From Hyphomicrobiales bacterium (GTDB lineage: Bacteria; Pseudomonadota; Alphaproteobacteria; Rhizobiales; Phreatobacteraceae), in NCBI GenBank assembly GCA_017304475.1, contig JAFKKV010000055.1, positions 1 through 33,244 of the forward strand: 33,244 bases of DNA, written 5' to 3'. Each line of letters starts with the position of its first letter. The first letter of the stretch is position 1. The notes beneath the pieces were generated by a model that did not search any database, was not told where the DNA came from, and saw nothing but the letters and a program-made list of their open reading frames with translations. Of the stretch, positions 24,942 through 33,188 are shown piece after piece. The position numbers were made by a program, and so were the translations under genes.

Positions 24942-26644
24942 CGCCAAATTCCTTCGACCCGGTCAAATGCCCCGATCCGCAGATCGCCCTGGCCGGCGGT
25001 CAGCACGGTCTTGGCGACTTTCTGCGAAGCCGTACGCGGGATCTCGTCAACGAAGGCGATGTAGCGCGGGATCTTGAAGGCCGCGAGATTGGCCTCGCAA
25101 TGACGCATGATCCGGTCGATCAAGGCCTGGTTCCCGGTCGTTCCCGCGGCGGGAAGAACATAGGCCTTGACCTCCTCGCCGCGCCGGTCATCGGGCACGG
25201 CGACGACCGCCACCTCCTCGAGCTCGTCCATGTTGCGCAGCACGGTCTCGACTTCGCGGGCGGCGATATTCTCGCCGGCGCGCCGCACCATCTCTTTCAG
25301 CCGGCCGACAATGTAGAAATAGCCCTGCTCGTCCTGGCGGAACAGGTCGCCGGTGCGGAACCAGTCGCCGAAAAAGCTGTCCCGGTTGGCTTCCGGCCGG
25401 TTGTAATAGCCGAGCATGAGGCCGGGTCCCCGCAGAACCAGTTCGCCGATCTCGCCGCGCGGCACGTCCTGGCCGCTTTCGTCGACGATCCGCGCCTCGC
25501 GGAAGGGCGAGGCAATACCGCAGGAGCCGGACCCGACCATATGGAGCGCATCGAGCGGCATATAGAGCCCCGGCCCGACCTCGGTCATGCCGAAGGCCTC
25601 CATGGCCGGCGCGTTGAAGCGCTTGCGCAGCGCCGCATTGATCTCCTTGCGGTGGCCGTAGATATTGGCCCGCCTGAGCTCGGTCTTGCCGTCGTCGGGG
25701 CTTTCCGGCTGCTTGAAGACGATCTCGGGAAACAGGCAGAAATTGATCCGGTGCTCGCGCAGCCACGCCGCGAAGCGGCTGGCACTCTGGCGCCTGGCGA
25801 CCATCAAGGTGCCGCGCTGGTAGAAGCACAGCAGCAGCAGCCATTGCGGGTCCATGTAGAAGAACGGTGTCGACGCCAGCACGCGGTGGAACCGCTGGGC
25901 ATCCCTGAAGCCGTTGACGAAGGCCGCGCCCAGCCAATAGCGGTGCGTCAGCATGCAGCCCTTCGGAAAGCCGGTGGTTCCCGAGGTATATTGAATGTTC
26001 ATCAGGTCGCCCTGCCCGGGCTCGGCGCCGTCAAAGCGGGCATCGGCGGCGACCGAGGCGAGCAATTGATCGATGGTGATCGCTTCGGCCGGCAGCAGGC
26101 TCGGCGTTCCGGCCTCGCCGGCCATCCGGATCACCCGGTTCCGCGCCGGGAACCGGCCGGGTTCCGCCAGCGCAACGGCCTCCTGCCACTGGCTGCCGCA
26201 TTCGTCGTGAATGACCAGGACCTCAGCCTGGGCGTCGCCCAGCACATAGGCGAGCTCACGGCCGGTATAACGCAGGTTCACCGGCACCATGACGGCACCG
26301 ATCCGGGCCAGCGCGAGCCATGTCGTCGGCATTTGCGGACAGTTCGGCAGCATCACGCCGACCCGCATGCCGCGGCCGACCCCGAATGCCGCGAGCGCCG
26401 CCGCCATCCGGTCGACCGCGCGATCCAAGGCGCCATAGGTGATCGTCTCGCCGGTCTCGAAGAAGTTCCAGGCGAGCGCATCCGGCGTTTCCGCCGCGGC
26501 CTCCCGAAGCAGCGCGCCGATATTGCGCGGGAAGCTGAAGGCTTCCATCTCGCGATGCCGGTCGGCCACGCTCAGGGCCGCCAGGCGGGCCAGATAGGCA
26601 TCGGCCCAGACGGGCTGCGTAGTCTCGATAGGCTCTTGCGTCAT
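24938..26644 (-). CDS. AMP-dependent acyl-CoA synthetase/ligase
   Basis: A 568-residue ANL-superfamily enzyme that activates a carboxylate with ATP to an acyl-adenylate and then most likely to an acyl-CoA. Visible cores: the phosphate loop YTSGTTGFPKG (219-229), the aromatic/adenine segment EAFGMTEVG, WFRTGD, the hinge GRLKEMVRRAGENI and the C-terminal catalytic lysine in TASQKVAK (Lys542, where most have SGK). Length and motif set resemble crotonobetaine/carnitine-CoA ligase-like members. The ATG at 26644 was chosen; the frame runs on to 26764 but would span the candidate LysR site. First gene of the catabolic operon, divergent from the LysR gene. Confidence 0.92.
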   Translation of the reverse strand: MTQEPIETTQPVWADAYLARLAALSVADRHREMEAFSFPRNIGALLREAAAETPDALAWNFFETGETITYGALDRAVDRMAAALAAFGVGRGMRVGVMLPNCPQMPTTWLALARIGAVMVPVNLRYTGRELAYVLGDAQAEVLVIHDECGSQWQEAVALAEPGRFPARNRVIRMAGEAGTPSLLPAEAITIDQLLASVAADARFDGAEPGQGDLMNIQYTSGTTGFPKGCMLTHRYWLGAAFVNGFRDAQRFHRVLASTPFFYMDPQWLLLLCFYQRGTLMVARRQSASRFAAWLREHRINFCLFPEIVFKQPESPDDGKTELRRANIYGHRKEINAALRKRFNAPAMEAFGMTEVGPGLYMPLDALHMVGSGSCGIASPFREARIVDESGQDVPRGEIGELVLRGPGLMLGYYNRPEANRDSFFGDWFRTGDLFRQDEQGYFYIVGRLKEMVRRAGENIAAREVETVLRNMDELEEVAVVAVPDDRRGEEVKAYVLPAAGTTGNQALIDRIMRHCEANLAAFKIPRYIAFVDEIPRTASQKVAKTVLTAGQGDLRIGAFDRVEGIWR

Positions 26645-26671
26645 GTGATTTCCAAAGGCGATTTGCGTTCG

Positions 26672-26692
26672 AACAAGCTCTGAAGTTATGAA
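26672..26692 (-). promoter_or_regulatory. LysR-type site before the ligase operon
   Basis: AACAA-N11-ATGAA on the plus strand with core CTCTGAAGTT, 28 bp before the ligase ATG. It shares its core, orientation and 11-bp spacing with sites at 26862-26882 and 31890-31910. Confidence 0.5.
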
Positions 26693-26861
26693 CAGTGCCG
26701 GCAGCGCGAGGCGATCTCCTCGCCTATCCGCGGTCGGCCCTCGGCCTCGGAAACCTACGGCCATATCTTGCCTTCAACGGCCTGCCGGGTGCCTGAAGGG
26801 ATGTTGCGGAGCGGAGTATTCCGCGCGCGTCCGAAAGCTGCAAATTTCTTTTTTGCCGTAA

Positions 26862-26882
26862 TTCATTCTCTGTGGTTATGTT
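26862..26882 (+). promoter_or_regulatory. LysR-type site before the LysR gene
   Basis: TTCAT-N11-ATGTT with core CTCTGTGGTT, 25 bp before the LysR ATG, in an AT-rich patch. This would suit autoregulation. The site matches the one before the ABC operon at 15 of the first 17 positions from its left end. Confidence 0.5.
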
Positions 26883-26907
26883 CATGCGTCATCATGTCGA
26901 GGATGTC

Positions 26908-27987
26908 ATGCGGATCACTCACCGCCAGCTCGAGGCCTATATCCAGTTCATGGAAACCGGCACGGTCACCGCCGCGGCGGAGCGCATGCGGCTGTCCCAG
27001 CCGGCCATGAGCAAGATCCTCGCGGGCCTCGAGATCGACCTCGGGCTCAACCTGTTTCTGCGCGAGCGCAAGCGCCTCGTGCCAACCGGCCAGGCGCATC
27101 TGCTCTATAAGGAGGTTCGCCGGCTATTCGCCGCCCTCGGCGATGTCGAGCGCTTCGCCCAGGACCTGCGCAGCCTGCGCATGGGCGAGTTGCGCATCGT
27201 CTCGGCGGCCTCCATCGGCCATACCCTGGTGGCCGATGCCCTGGTCGACTTCGCGACCGCCAACCCGTCGGTCTCGGTCTCGCTCGACGTCTCCAGCGTC
27301 GTGGGCAACGACGTGCTGGGCCAGAATGTCGATATCGGCTTCTCGGTCAGCCAGTTCCACCACCCGGATCTGTTGACCTACCCGCTGTTCCACGCCGGCG
27401 CGGTCTGCGTGATGACCCGCGACCACCCGCTTGCCGGGCGCGAGGTGATCGTCGCGGCCGACCTGGAAGGGGCGGAGTTCATCTCCTTCACCCGCAACAG
27501 CCGGATGCGCCACCTCACAGATGCGGTGTTCGAGCAGCAGCGGGTATCGCGCAAGATGCGTGCCGAGGTGTTCTCCTCGGTCGAGGCCAATGCGCTGGTC
27601 TCGCGCGGTTTCGGCATCGCCATCGTCGAGCCAATGAGCGTCCACCAGGGTTTCTGGCCGGGCCTGGTCGCGCGCCGTTTCGAGCCCGCGATCGAGTTCA
27701 CCTTCAACGCAGTGCTGCCGCGCGGCCGGCAGGTCTCGCCGCTGACCAAGGCTTTCCTGCAGGAATTGCGGCGGCGGATCGAGGCGCTGAGCCGCGGCGA
27801 GGATCCGCGCGCGGCGGCCAGCCTGTCGATCAGGCTGCCACCGCGCCGCGGCCGGGACGGAAATGTCTCAGGCGCCGTCGCGCCGGACGAAGAAGGTGAG
27901 CCCGGCGACCCGATCGAGCACCAGGACCGCGATGAAGGTGACCAGCACGCTGATCGTCGAGATGGCGGCAAGGACCGGCGTCGCTGA
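26908..27987 (+). CDS. LysR-family transcriptional regulator
   Basis: A 359-residue LysR regulator. The winged HTH fills residues 1-60 (MRITHRQLEAYIQFMETGTV, then AAERMRLSQPAMSKILAGLE). The linker helix and a periplasmic-binding-protein-like sensor domain follow (LRIVSAASIGHTLVADAL, then DIGFSV and GFGIAIVEP). The ATG at 26908 has GAGG 6 nt upstream. The protein is about 55-60 residues longer than typical: a charged, disordered-looking tail (rich in D, E, R, G) continues to 27987 and its last 120 bp run antisense to the 3' end of the ABC permease gene. It is divergent from the ligase operon and probably controls it and the ABC importer (shared sites). The inducer is likely the compound or its acid. 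Confidence 0.9.
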   Translation: MRITHRQLEAYIQFMETGTVTAAAERMRLSQPAMSKILAGLEIDLGLNLFLRERKRLVPTGQAHLLYKEVRRLFAALGDVERFAQDLRSLRMGELRIVSAASIGHTLVADALVDFATANPSVSVSLDVSSVVGNDVLGQNVDIGFSVSQFHHPDLLTYPLFHAGAVCVMTRDHPLAGREVIVAADLEGAEFISFTRNSRMRHLTDAVFEQQRVSRKMRAEVFSSVEANALVSRGFGIAIVEPMSVHQGFWPGLVARRFEPAIEFTFNAVLPRGRQVSPLTKAFLQELRRRIEALSRGEDPRAAASLSIRLPPRRGRDGNVSGAVAPDEEGEPGDPIEHQDRDEGDQHADRRDGGKDRRR

Positions 27988-28665
27988 ATCCTGGATGAAG
28001 GAGAAGATCTGCACCGGCAGCGTCGTGATGTTGGGGCCGATGAGGAACATCGTCACCGTCACCTCGTCAAAGGAAATGATGCCGGCGAAAAGCAGCGAGG
28101 TCAGGATGCCCGACCGGCACATCGGCAGCACGATGTCCCTGAGCGCGCGCCACTCGCTCGCGCCCATCACATTGGCCGCTCGGATCAGGTCGGGATCGAT
28201 GCTGCGCAGCGCGACATGGATCGGCCGGTAGGAAAAGGGCAGCGTCACCACCAGATGGGCGAGAATGATGCCCGGCGCCGAGCCGATCAGGTCGAGCTTG
28301 GCGATCAGCGCCACCATGGCGACGCCCATCGCGGCATGGGGAAAGAACAAGGGCGAGAAGATCGCCAGTTCCAGCCAGGCGGCGATCCGTGGCGCATAGC
28401 GCTGGGTGTAATAGGCGGCCATGAAATTGAACGCGGTGACCAGCACCGCCGTCACCGCGGCAATGCCGATGCTGACGGCGAAGGCGCGTGGCCAGCGCGG
28501 GTCGACGATCGTCTCGCGATACCATTTCAGGCTCAGCGCCTCCGGCGGAAACTGGATATAGCTGCTGTCGCTGAAGGAGGCCGCCACGACGATGGCGATC
28601 GGCGCCGGCAGCGAGACGAGCAGGACGATGCCGAGGGCCTTGGTCAGTCTGTGCGTCGATACCAT
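27868..28665 (-). CDS. ABC transporter permease (PotC-like)
   Basis: A 265-residue inner-membrane permease with six hydrophobic segments and the EAA loop AANVMGASEWRALRDIVLPMCRSGI that contacts the ATPase. Together with the 28671-29507 product it forms the channel of a spermidine/putrescine (Pot)-type importer. AGGAG stands 8 nt before the ATG at 28665; the frame stays open far upstream but there it only shadows the other permease. Last gene of the operon. Its 3' end overlaps the LysR tail on the opposite strand by 120 bp. Confidence 0.9.
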   Translation of the reverse strand: MVSTHRLTKALGIVLLVSLPAPIAIVVAASFSDSSYIQFPPEALSLKWYRETIVDPRWPRAFAVSIGIAAVTAVLVTAFNFMAAYYTQRYAPRIAAWLELAIFSPLFFPHAAMGVAMVALIAKLDLIGSAPGIILAHLVVTLPFSYRPIHVALRSIDPDLIRAANVMGASEWRALRDIVLPMCRSGILTSLLFAGIISFDEVTVTMFLIGPNITTLPVQIFSFIQDSATPVLAAISTISVLVTFIAVLVLDRVAGLTFFVRRDGA

Positions 28666-28670
28666 GGCTG

Positions 28671-29507
28671 TTACTCCTGGCCCTTGACCAACCACCGCTC
28701 GATCAGTTTGAGCAGGAGCAGCGACAGGAAGCTGATGGTCAGCAGGCAGATCGACCAGGCGGCCGCCTTGTTGATGTTGAAGGTGTACATGACCTCCTGA
28801 TAGATCTGCGATCCGACGAATTGATGCGACATGCCGCCGAGGATGATCGGCGTGACGATCGCCCCGATGCTCGCCAGGAAAATGACCATCAGCGCGGTAA
28901 AGGCGCCCGGCAGCGACAGCGGCAGCACGATATGGCGGAAGGTCTGGAAGCCGCTCGCGCCGAGCACGCCCGATGCCTCCTCCAGATTGCTTTCGATCGC
29001 CAGCAGCGAGGCCAGGATCGAGATGACAGCGAAGGGGATCAGCACGTGGGTCAGGCCGATGACGATGCCGAGATCGTTGAACATCAGGGCCAGCGGCTGC
29101 TCGATCACGCCGACCCAGGCCAGCATGGCGTTGATGACGCCTTTCGGGCCGAGCAGGACCAGCCAGCCATAGGTGCGCACCACCAGGCTCACCAGCCATG
29201 GCACCAGCACCACGATCAGCAGCGTGTTGCGCCAGCGATCGGTGCGCCAGAGCAAGAGCGCGATCGGGTAGGAGAGCGCGACCGACAGTACCGAAACGAC
29301 CAGCGACGAGAGGATCGTGCGCGCGAAGACGACGTGATAGTCGGTCCGGCTGACGATCTGCCGGAAGTAGCGGAGCGACCAGCCGCTGTCGTCGGTGAAG
29401 CCGCTGCTGAACAGGTGGATCGCCGATGCGAAGAACATGGCGAGCAGCAGCAGCACCGGCAGGAGCAGCAGCGCCTTGGCCGGCGAAGCGCGTTCCGTCT
29501 CGGTCAT
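28671..29507 (-). CDS. ABC transporter permease (PotB-like)
   Basis: A 278-residue permease, first of the pair. It has six membrane helices and the EAA loop EEASGVLGASGFQTFRHIVLP. The start overlaps the ATPase stop as ATGA (29504-29507) and the next permease gene begins 5 bp past its stop. The segment LVPWLVSLVVRTYGWLVLLG is typical of PotB-type permeases for polyamines and related small organic cations or carboxylates. Confidence 0.92.
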   Translation of the reverse strand: MTETERASPAKALLLLPVLLLLAMFFASAIHLFSSGFTDDSGWSLRYFRQIVSRTDYHVVFARTILSSLVVSVLSVALSYPIALLLWRTDRWRNTLLIVVLVPWLVSLVVRTYGWLVLLGPKGVINAMLAWVGVIEQPLALMFNDLGIVIGLTHVLIPFAVISILASLLAIESNLEEASGVLGASGFQTFRHIVLPLSLPGAFTALMVIFLASIGAIVTPIILGGMSHQFVGSQIYQEVMYTFNINKAAAWSICLLTISFLSLLLLKLIERWLVKGQE

Positions 29508-30682
29508 TGCCGCTCTCCGAAAGCGGTCGCCATCTCGCCCTCGAGCGGCGTGAAGACCTGGGCATCGGCCGGATCGAAGGCGACGGTGCAGGCGGCGCCG
29601 ACCTCGGGCAGAGCCTCACTGTCGCTGGCGAGCCTGACCGCGGTCATCCGGCGCTCGCCGCAGCGCACCACCACCCGGATGACCGGGCCGAGTGCGATGC
29701 GCTCGACCACCGTCGCGGGCAAGGCAAGGCGCCCGGGCGTGATCGCCCCCGGGTGGCGCACCTCGATCCGTTCGGGCCTGAGGCAGACCAGGCAGGACGA
29801 CCCGGCGGCGGGCACCAGGTCGCGCGCGCTCGACGCCGGCAGGCTCAGCCGGCCGACGCTCGTGTCGATATCCATCGCGCCGCCGCCCGCCGAGACCACC
29901 GAACCGGTTATCTCGTTCAGCTCGCCGATGAATTTGGCGACGAACAGGTTTTCCGGCCGGGCGTAGATCGCCTGCGGCGAGCCGAATTGCTGCACCCTGC
30001 CGGCGCTCATCACGACGACGCTGTCCGACATCAGGGTCGCCTCTTCCTGGTCGTGCGTGACGAAGACGAAGGTGGTCTTGAGCTCCTTCTGGATCTCCTT
30101 CAGGCTGACCTGAAGCTGCTTGCGCAATTGCAGGTCGAGCGCCGAGAGCGGTTCGTCCAGCAGCAGGATCGACGGTTCCAGCACCAGCGAGCGGGCCAGC
30201 GCGACGCGCTGTTTCTGGCCGCCGGAGAGCTGCGAAATGCGGCGCGCGCCAAGGCCGCCGAGGCCGACGAGGTCGAGGAACTGCCCGACCTTGCGGCGCA
30301 TCTCCTCGGCCCCGACCTTCCGCAGGCGCAGGCCATAAGCGATGTTCTCCTCGACGGAGAAATGCGGAAACAGCGCGAGATTCTGGAACACCATGCCGAT
30401 CGGCCGGCGCTGCGGCGGCAGGCCCGCCATGTCGCGCCCGTCAATGGCGATGCCACCGGCGCTCGGCTCGGTGAAACCGGCGATCAGGCGCAGCAGCGTG
30501 GTCTTGCCGCAACCGGACGGCCCGAGCAGCGTCAGGAACGTGCCCGAAGCGATCGCCAGGCAGACATCGGACAGGACGCGCGTGCTGCCGTAATTTTTCG
30601 ATACACCGGCGATGTGAATGGATCCCTGGGACGCTGGCCCGGGATGGGCCGGAGCGCGAGGTCCGGACGTGGCATGAGACAT
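29504..30682 (-). CDS. ABC transporter ATP-binding protein (PotA-like)
   Basis: A 392-residue ATPase driving the importer. Walker A GPSGCGKTT (54-62), Q-loop FQNLALFPH, signature LSGGQKQRVALAR, Walker B ILLLDEPLSALD and switch histidine THDQEE are all intact. The C-terminal 120 residues are a TOBE-like regulatory domain as in PotA. An N-terminal extension of about 20 residues (SHATSGPRAPAHPG) precedes the domain. The ATG at 30682 is preferred to one at 30823, which would overlap the binding-protein gene. The second gene of the operon, 70 bp after the binding-protein stop, with a strong hairpin in the gap. Confidence 0.93.
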   Translation of the reverse strand: MSHATSGPRAPAHPGPASQGSIHIAGVSKNYGSTRVLSDVCLAIASGTFLTLLGPSGCGKTTLLRLIAGFTEPSAGGIAIDGRDMAGLPPQRRPIGMVFQNLALFPHFSVEENIAYGLRLRKVGAEEMRRKVGQFLDLVGLGGLGARRISQLSGGQKQRVALARSLVLEPSILLLDEPLSALDLQLRKQLQVSLKEIQKELKTTFVFVTHDQEEATLMSDSVVVMSAGRVQQFGSPQAIYARPENLFVAKFIGELNEITGSVVSAGGGAMDIDTSVGRLSLPASSARDLVPAAGSSCLVCLRPERIEVRHPGAITPGRLALPATVVERIALGPVIRVVVRCGERRMTAVRLASDSEALPEVGAACTVAFDPADAQVFTPLEGEMATAFGERQ

Positions 30683-30712
30683 GGATTGATCACCGGGAAA
30701 CGATGGAGAGGC

Positions 30713-30735
30713 GGGAGACGGACCGGCCGTCTCCC
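30713..30735 (-). terminator. Intercistronic hairpin between binding-protein and ATPase genes
   Basis: GGGAGACGG (30713-30721) and CCGTCTCCC (30727-30735) form a perfect 9-bp stem with a 5-nt loop, 17 bp after the binding-protein stop. No U-tract follows, so it is more likely an RNA 3'-end stabiliser or partial terminator that raises binding-protein output over the membrane parts. Confidence 0.55.
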
Positions 30736-30752
30736 CGAGAATGCCGGCCGGT

Positions 30753-31784
30753 TCAGCGGCGCGCGCCGGCGGCGATCTGCTCGACCTGATTGAGCCGATC
30801 CTCGTAATTGCTGACGATGACATTCCAATCAGGAATGTACATGCGCTTCATCAGCTCGGCGCGCGTCATGCCCAGGCTGCGCTCGACCTCCGGCGGCAGG
30901 ACCGCCATATTATTGGAGGGGATCGAGCCGTTCTGGGCGGACATCCGCGTCTGCGCCTCGGCGTCGATGAGGGCGTTGAGATAGGTGATCGTCTGGGCCC
31001 GGTTGGCCGATCCCTTGGGCACGACGACGACATAGGGCAGCATCAGCGCGCCCTCGCGCGGGATGACCATGTCGATGGTCGTCTGGCCGTCGCGGCGCAG
31101 GTTCCAGACCCGCGTGGAGTAGAACGGCACCGCCGCCACCTCAGCCCGCGCCAGCAGCGTGTTCATGTGGGCAAGCGAGGTATAGGTCGTCAACGCATTG
31201 CCGAATATGGCGCGCAGCGGAGCGACACCCGGCTCGACATTGCCGGCATTGCCGCCATTGGCATGGGCCAGGATCGTCAGGTCATAGGACGTGGCATAGA
31301 TCGGCCGGGTGACGGCCAGCTTGCCCTTCCAGCGCGGATCGGCAAGGTCGTTCCACGACTGGAAGTCGCTCGCCTTGGCCAGGGTCGTGTTGAAGGCGAT
31401 GGCATAATAGGCGAAATGCGTGGACAGGCCGACGATCTTGCCCTGCGTGTTGCGCACCACGAGTTCCGGCGGAAGGTTGGCGATGCCCGGGATCTCGCGA
31501 TCCTCGAATGTCTCGAGCAGGCTGGATTTGGCGAGACCGATGGCCTCGAAATAGGTCACTTCGACCACATTGTATTGCGAGGCGGTCGGCGACCTGACCA
31601 GGCCGGCGGTGTTGGGAACCTCGGCCATCCGGGCGGGGATGCCGGTCCGCTGCACGAAGGGGGCCTGGAAGTGATCGCGCAGGATCGCGGCCCCGCCGCC
31701 ACCCCAGGTCGCATGAATGACGTCGGCCCGGGCGAAGCCGCCCGCCATCACCAGGACCGCCAAGGCCGAGACCCATCGCTTCAT
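30753..31784 (-). CDS. Periplasmic substrate-binding protein of the ABC importer (PotD-like)
   Basis: A 343-residue extracellular solute-binding protein (family 1/PotD-like). Residues 1-20 are a Sec signal ending ARA. The mature part starts DVIHATWGGGGAAILRDHF and has the two-lobe pattern with KIVGLSTHFAYYAIAFNT, SWNDLADPRWKGKLAV, PFYSTRVW and VVVPKGSAN. GGGAG lies 8 nt before the ATG. It is the first gene of the importer operon. The ligand is not readable. The polyamine-site acidic residues of true PotD are not obvious, so an amide, carboxylate or opine-type ligand fits the neighbouring catabolic genes equally well. Confidence 0.9.
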   Translation of the reverse strand: MKRWVSALAVLVMAGGFARADVIHATWGGGGAAILRDHFQAPFVQRTGIPARMAEVPNTAGLVRSPTASQYNVVEVTYFEAIGLAKSSLLETFEDREIPGIANLPPELVVRNTQGKIVGLSTHFAYYAIAFNTTLAKASDFQSWNDLADPRWKGKLAVTRPIYATSYDLTILAHANGGNAGNVEPGVAPLRAIFGNALTTYTSLAHMNTLLARAEVAAVPFYSTRVWNLRRDGQTTIDMVIPREGALMLPYVVVVPKGSANRAQTITYLNALIDAEAQTRMSAQNGSIPSNNMAVLPPEVERSLGMTRAELMKRMYIPDWNVIVSNYEDRLNQVEQIAAGARR

Positions 31785-31889
31785 TCGAATTCTCCCAAGT
31801 TCCCACGGGAGCCGTCATCCGTCGCGGCTCCTTCGCGCCTGGACAGTCATCCGCGTCACCCGCCATTGCAAATTCAAACGGGCGAGCAC

Positions 31890-31910
31890 TTCATTCGCTG
31901 AGGTTATGAA
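31890..31910 (-). promoter_or_regulatory. LysR-type T-N11-A dyad before the ABC operon
   Basis: TTCAT (31890-31894) and ATGAA (31906-31910) are a perfect inverted repeat with an 11-bp gap, the classic LysR box, 105 bp before the binding-protein start. The core CGCTGAGGTT matches the two sites near the LysR gene. The rest of 31785-32073 has no supported gene. Confidence 0.6.
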
Positions 31911-32073
31911 TTGCTCCGATCTGGCCGGCGTCTTCCGCGATCGCGCGGAACGGGCTTCGGCCGAGCCAGGGGTCACGCCTTCTCAGGCGGTCGGCCTACC
32001 GGATTGTCGTCCTCACCCGGGCATCCAGCCCAGCCTCATGTCGCGGCCCCTGAAATCTCGCGTGTCGAAGCCA

Positions 32074-32124
32074 TTGACTCACATTTTTTTGTTCGATATC
32101 GAACCATATGGTTAGATATCAAAT
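32074..32124 (+). promoter_or_regulatory. Promoter with two tandem operator-like palindromes
   Basis: TTGACT (32074-32079) and TATCGA (32097-32102) are a 17-bp-spaced promoter for the nitroreductase-like gene. The -10 is inside a perfect 14-bp palindrome GTTCGATATCGAAC (32091-32104). A related copy GTTAGATATCAAAT (11 of 14 matches) starts exactly 20 bp later at 32111. CCATATGG (32104-32111) joins them. A repressor bound here would block the promoter. Confidence 0.6.
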
Positions 32125-32140
32125 TAATGGAGATCGAACC

Positions 32141-33154
32141 GTGAAACGCCGCCTCTTCCTCCTGTCGGCCGCCTCGGCCGGCCTCGTCGCCGTCACCGGT
32201 GTCACCGCCTTCGCGCTCACCCGGACACCGCTCCGGGCGCTTCAGCCCTGGAGGGACGCTGGCGTATCGCGCTCTGATCCGCGCCGTTTCGTCATCGAAC
32301 ATGCGGTGCTGGCGCCCAATCCCCATAACCGACAGCCGTGGATCGTCGAGTTCACTGCTCCGGAAACCATGACGTTATGGTGCGACCTGAGCCGGCGGCT
32401 GCCCGAGACCGATCCCTTCGACCGGCAAATCCTCATCGGCCTCGGCTGTTTCACGGAACTCGCGGCAATCGCCGCGACGGCCGTCGGCTATCGCCTGGAA
32501 GTGACGCCGTTTCCCGAAGGTGAGCCGCAGCCGCGCCTCGACCGGCGGCCGGTGGCGCATCTGCGATTGATCGGCGACGGCGCCGTGAAGGCTGATCCGC
32601 TCTTCGCGCATATCAAGGCGCGACGCTCGTCCAAACAACCCTACGACCTCGCTCGGACGCTGCCCGAGGCGGCGGCCGGCGATCTCGCGGCCTTGTCGTC
32701 GCCACTGGCCGCGGTCACCACGCTTGCCGATCCGGCGCTGGTCGGCCGGATCCGCAACCTCACCTGGGAGGCCTGGGGCATCGAGGCGCGCACCAGGCGA
32801 ACCCACATGGAAAGCGTCGATCTCATGCGTATCGGCCGCCGCGAGATCGAGGCCAACCCGGACGGCATTTCACTCGGCGGGCCGATGCTGGAGGGACTGT
32901 CGATCATCGGCCAGCTGTCGCGCCGGCAACTCGCCGAGGTCGGCTCGCCGGCCTTCGAAAAGGGCGAGGCGATGTATCGCGCCATGCTTGCCGGCACGCC
33001 GGCCTACCTGACCGTGGCGGCGCCGGATGCCGGCAGGATCGGCACATTCGCGGCCGGCCAGACCTATCTGCGTGCCAATCTCGCCGCCACATCCTTAGAG
33101 CGCGATCGGCTCAGTTTGAATCGAAGGGGGATTCCCTTGGAGCTTCGGTTCTGA
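32141..33154 (+). pseudogene. Tat-exported Acg-type nitroreductase-family protein, 3' end cut by IS630 element
   Basis: Starts at GTG 32141 with GGAGA 8 nt upstream; residues KRRLFLLSAASAG form a twin-arginine signal. The body has APNPHNRQPW and FDRQILIGLGCFTELAAIAA, marks of Acg/nitroreductase-like FMN proteins, which bind flavin and may reduce or store it. The family sequence stops at RANLAAT, near 33095. The frame then runs into the insertion sequence and ends at 33154 with about 18 foreign residues (ending GIPLELRF). Of an expected 360-380 residues about 318 are native, so the C-terminal part of the flavin domain is lost and the product is probably inactive. The rest may lie beyond the element outside the window. 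Confidence 0.75.
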
Positions 33155-33188
33155 TTCAAACTATCTGCTGGGCGGAGGCCAGCAGATA
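33113..33188 (+). promoter_or_regulatory. Two hairpins in the transposase leader, the second holding the ribosome binding site
   Basis: AGTTTGAATC (33113-33122) pairs with GATTCAAACT (33153-33162). TATCTGCTGG (33162-33171) pairs with CCAGCAGATA (33179-33188), a perfect 10-bp stem whose 7-nt loop GCGGAGG contains the GGAGG and whose last base is the A of the start codon. Such structures limit transposase translation from read-through transcripts. Confidence 0.65.

Noticed and set aside
25100..26683. Plus-strand frame of 527 residues opposite the acyl-CoA ligase
   Set aside because: Mirror frame of a clearly identified ligase; no motif or start signal.
28666..29619. Upstream extension of the PotC-like permease frame
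   Set aside because: Family similarity starts at the ATG at 28665 with a good AGGAG; the extension reads the PotB-like gene out of frame.
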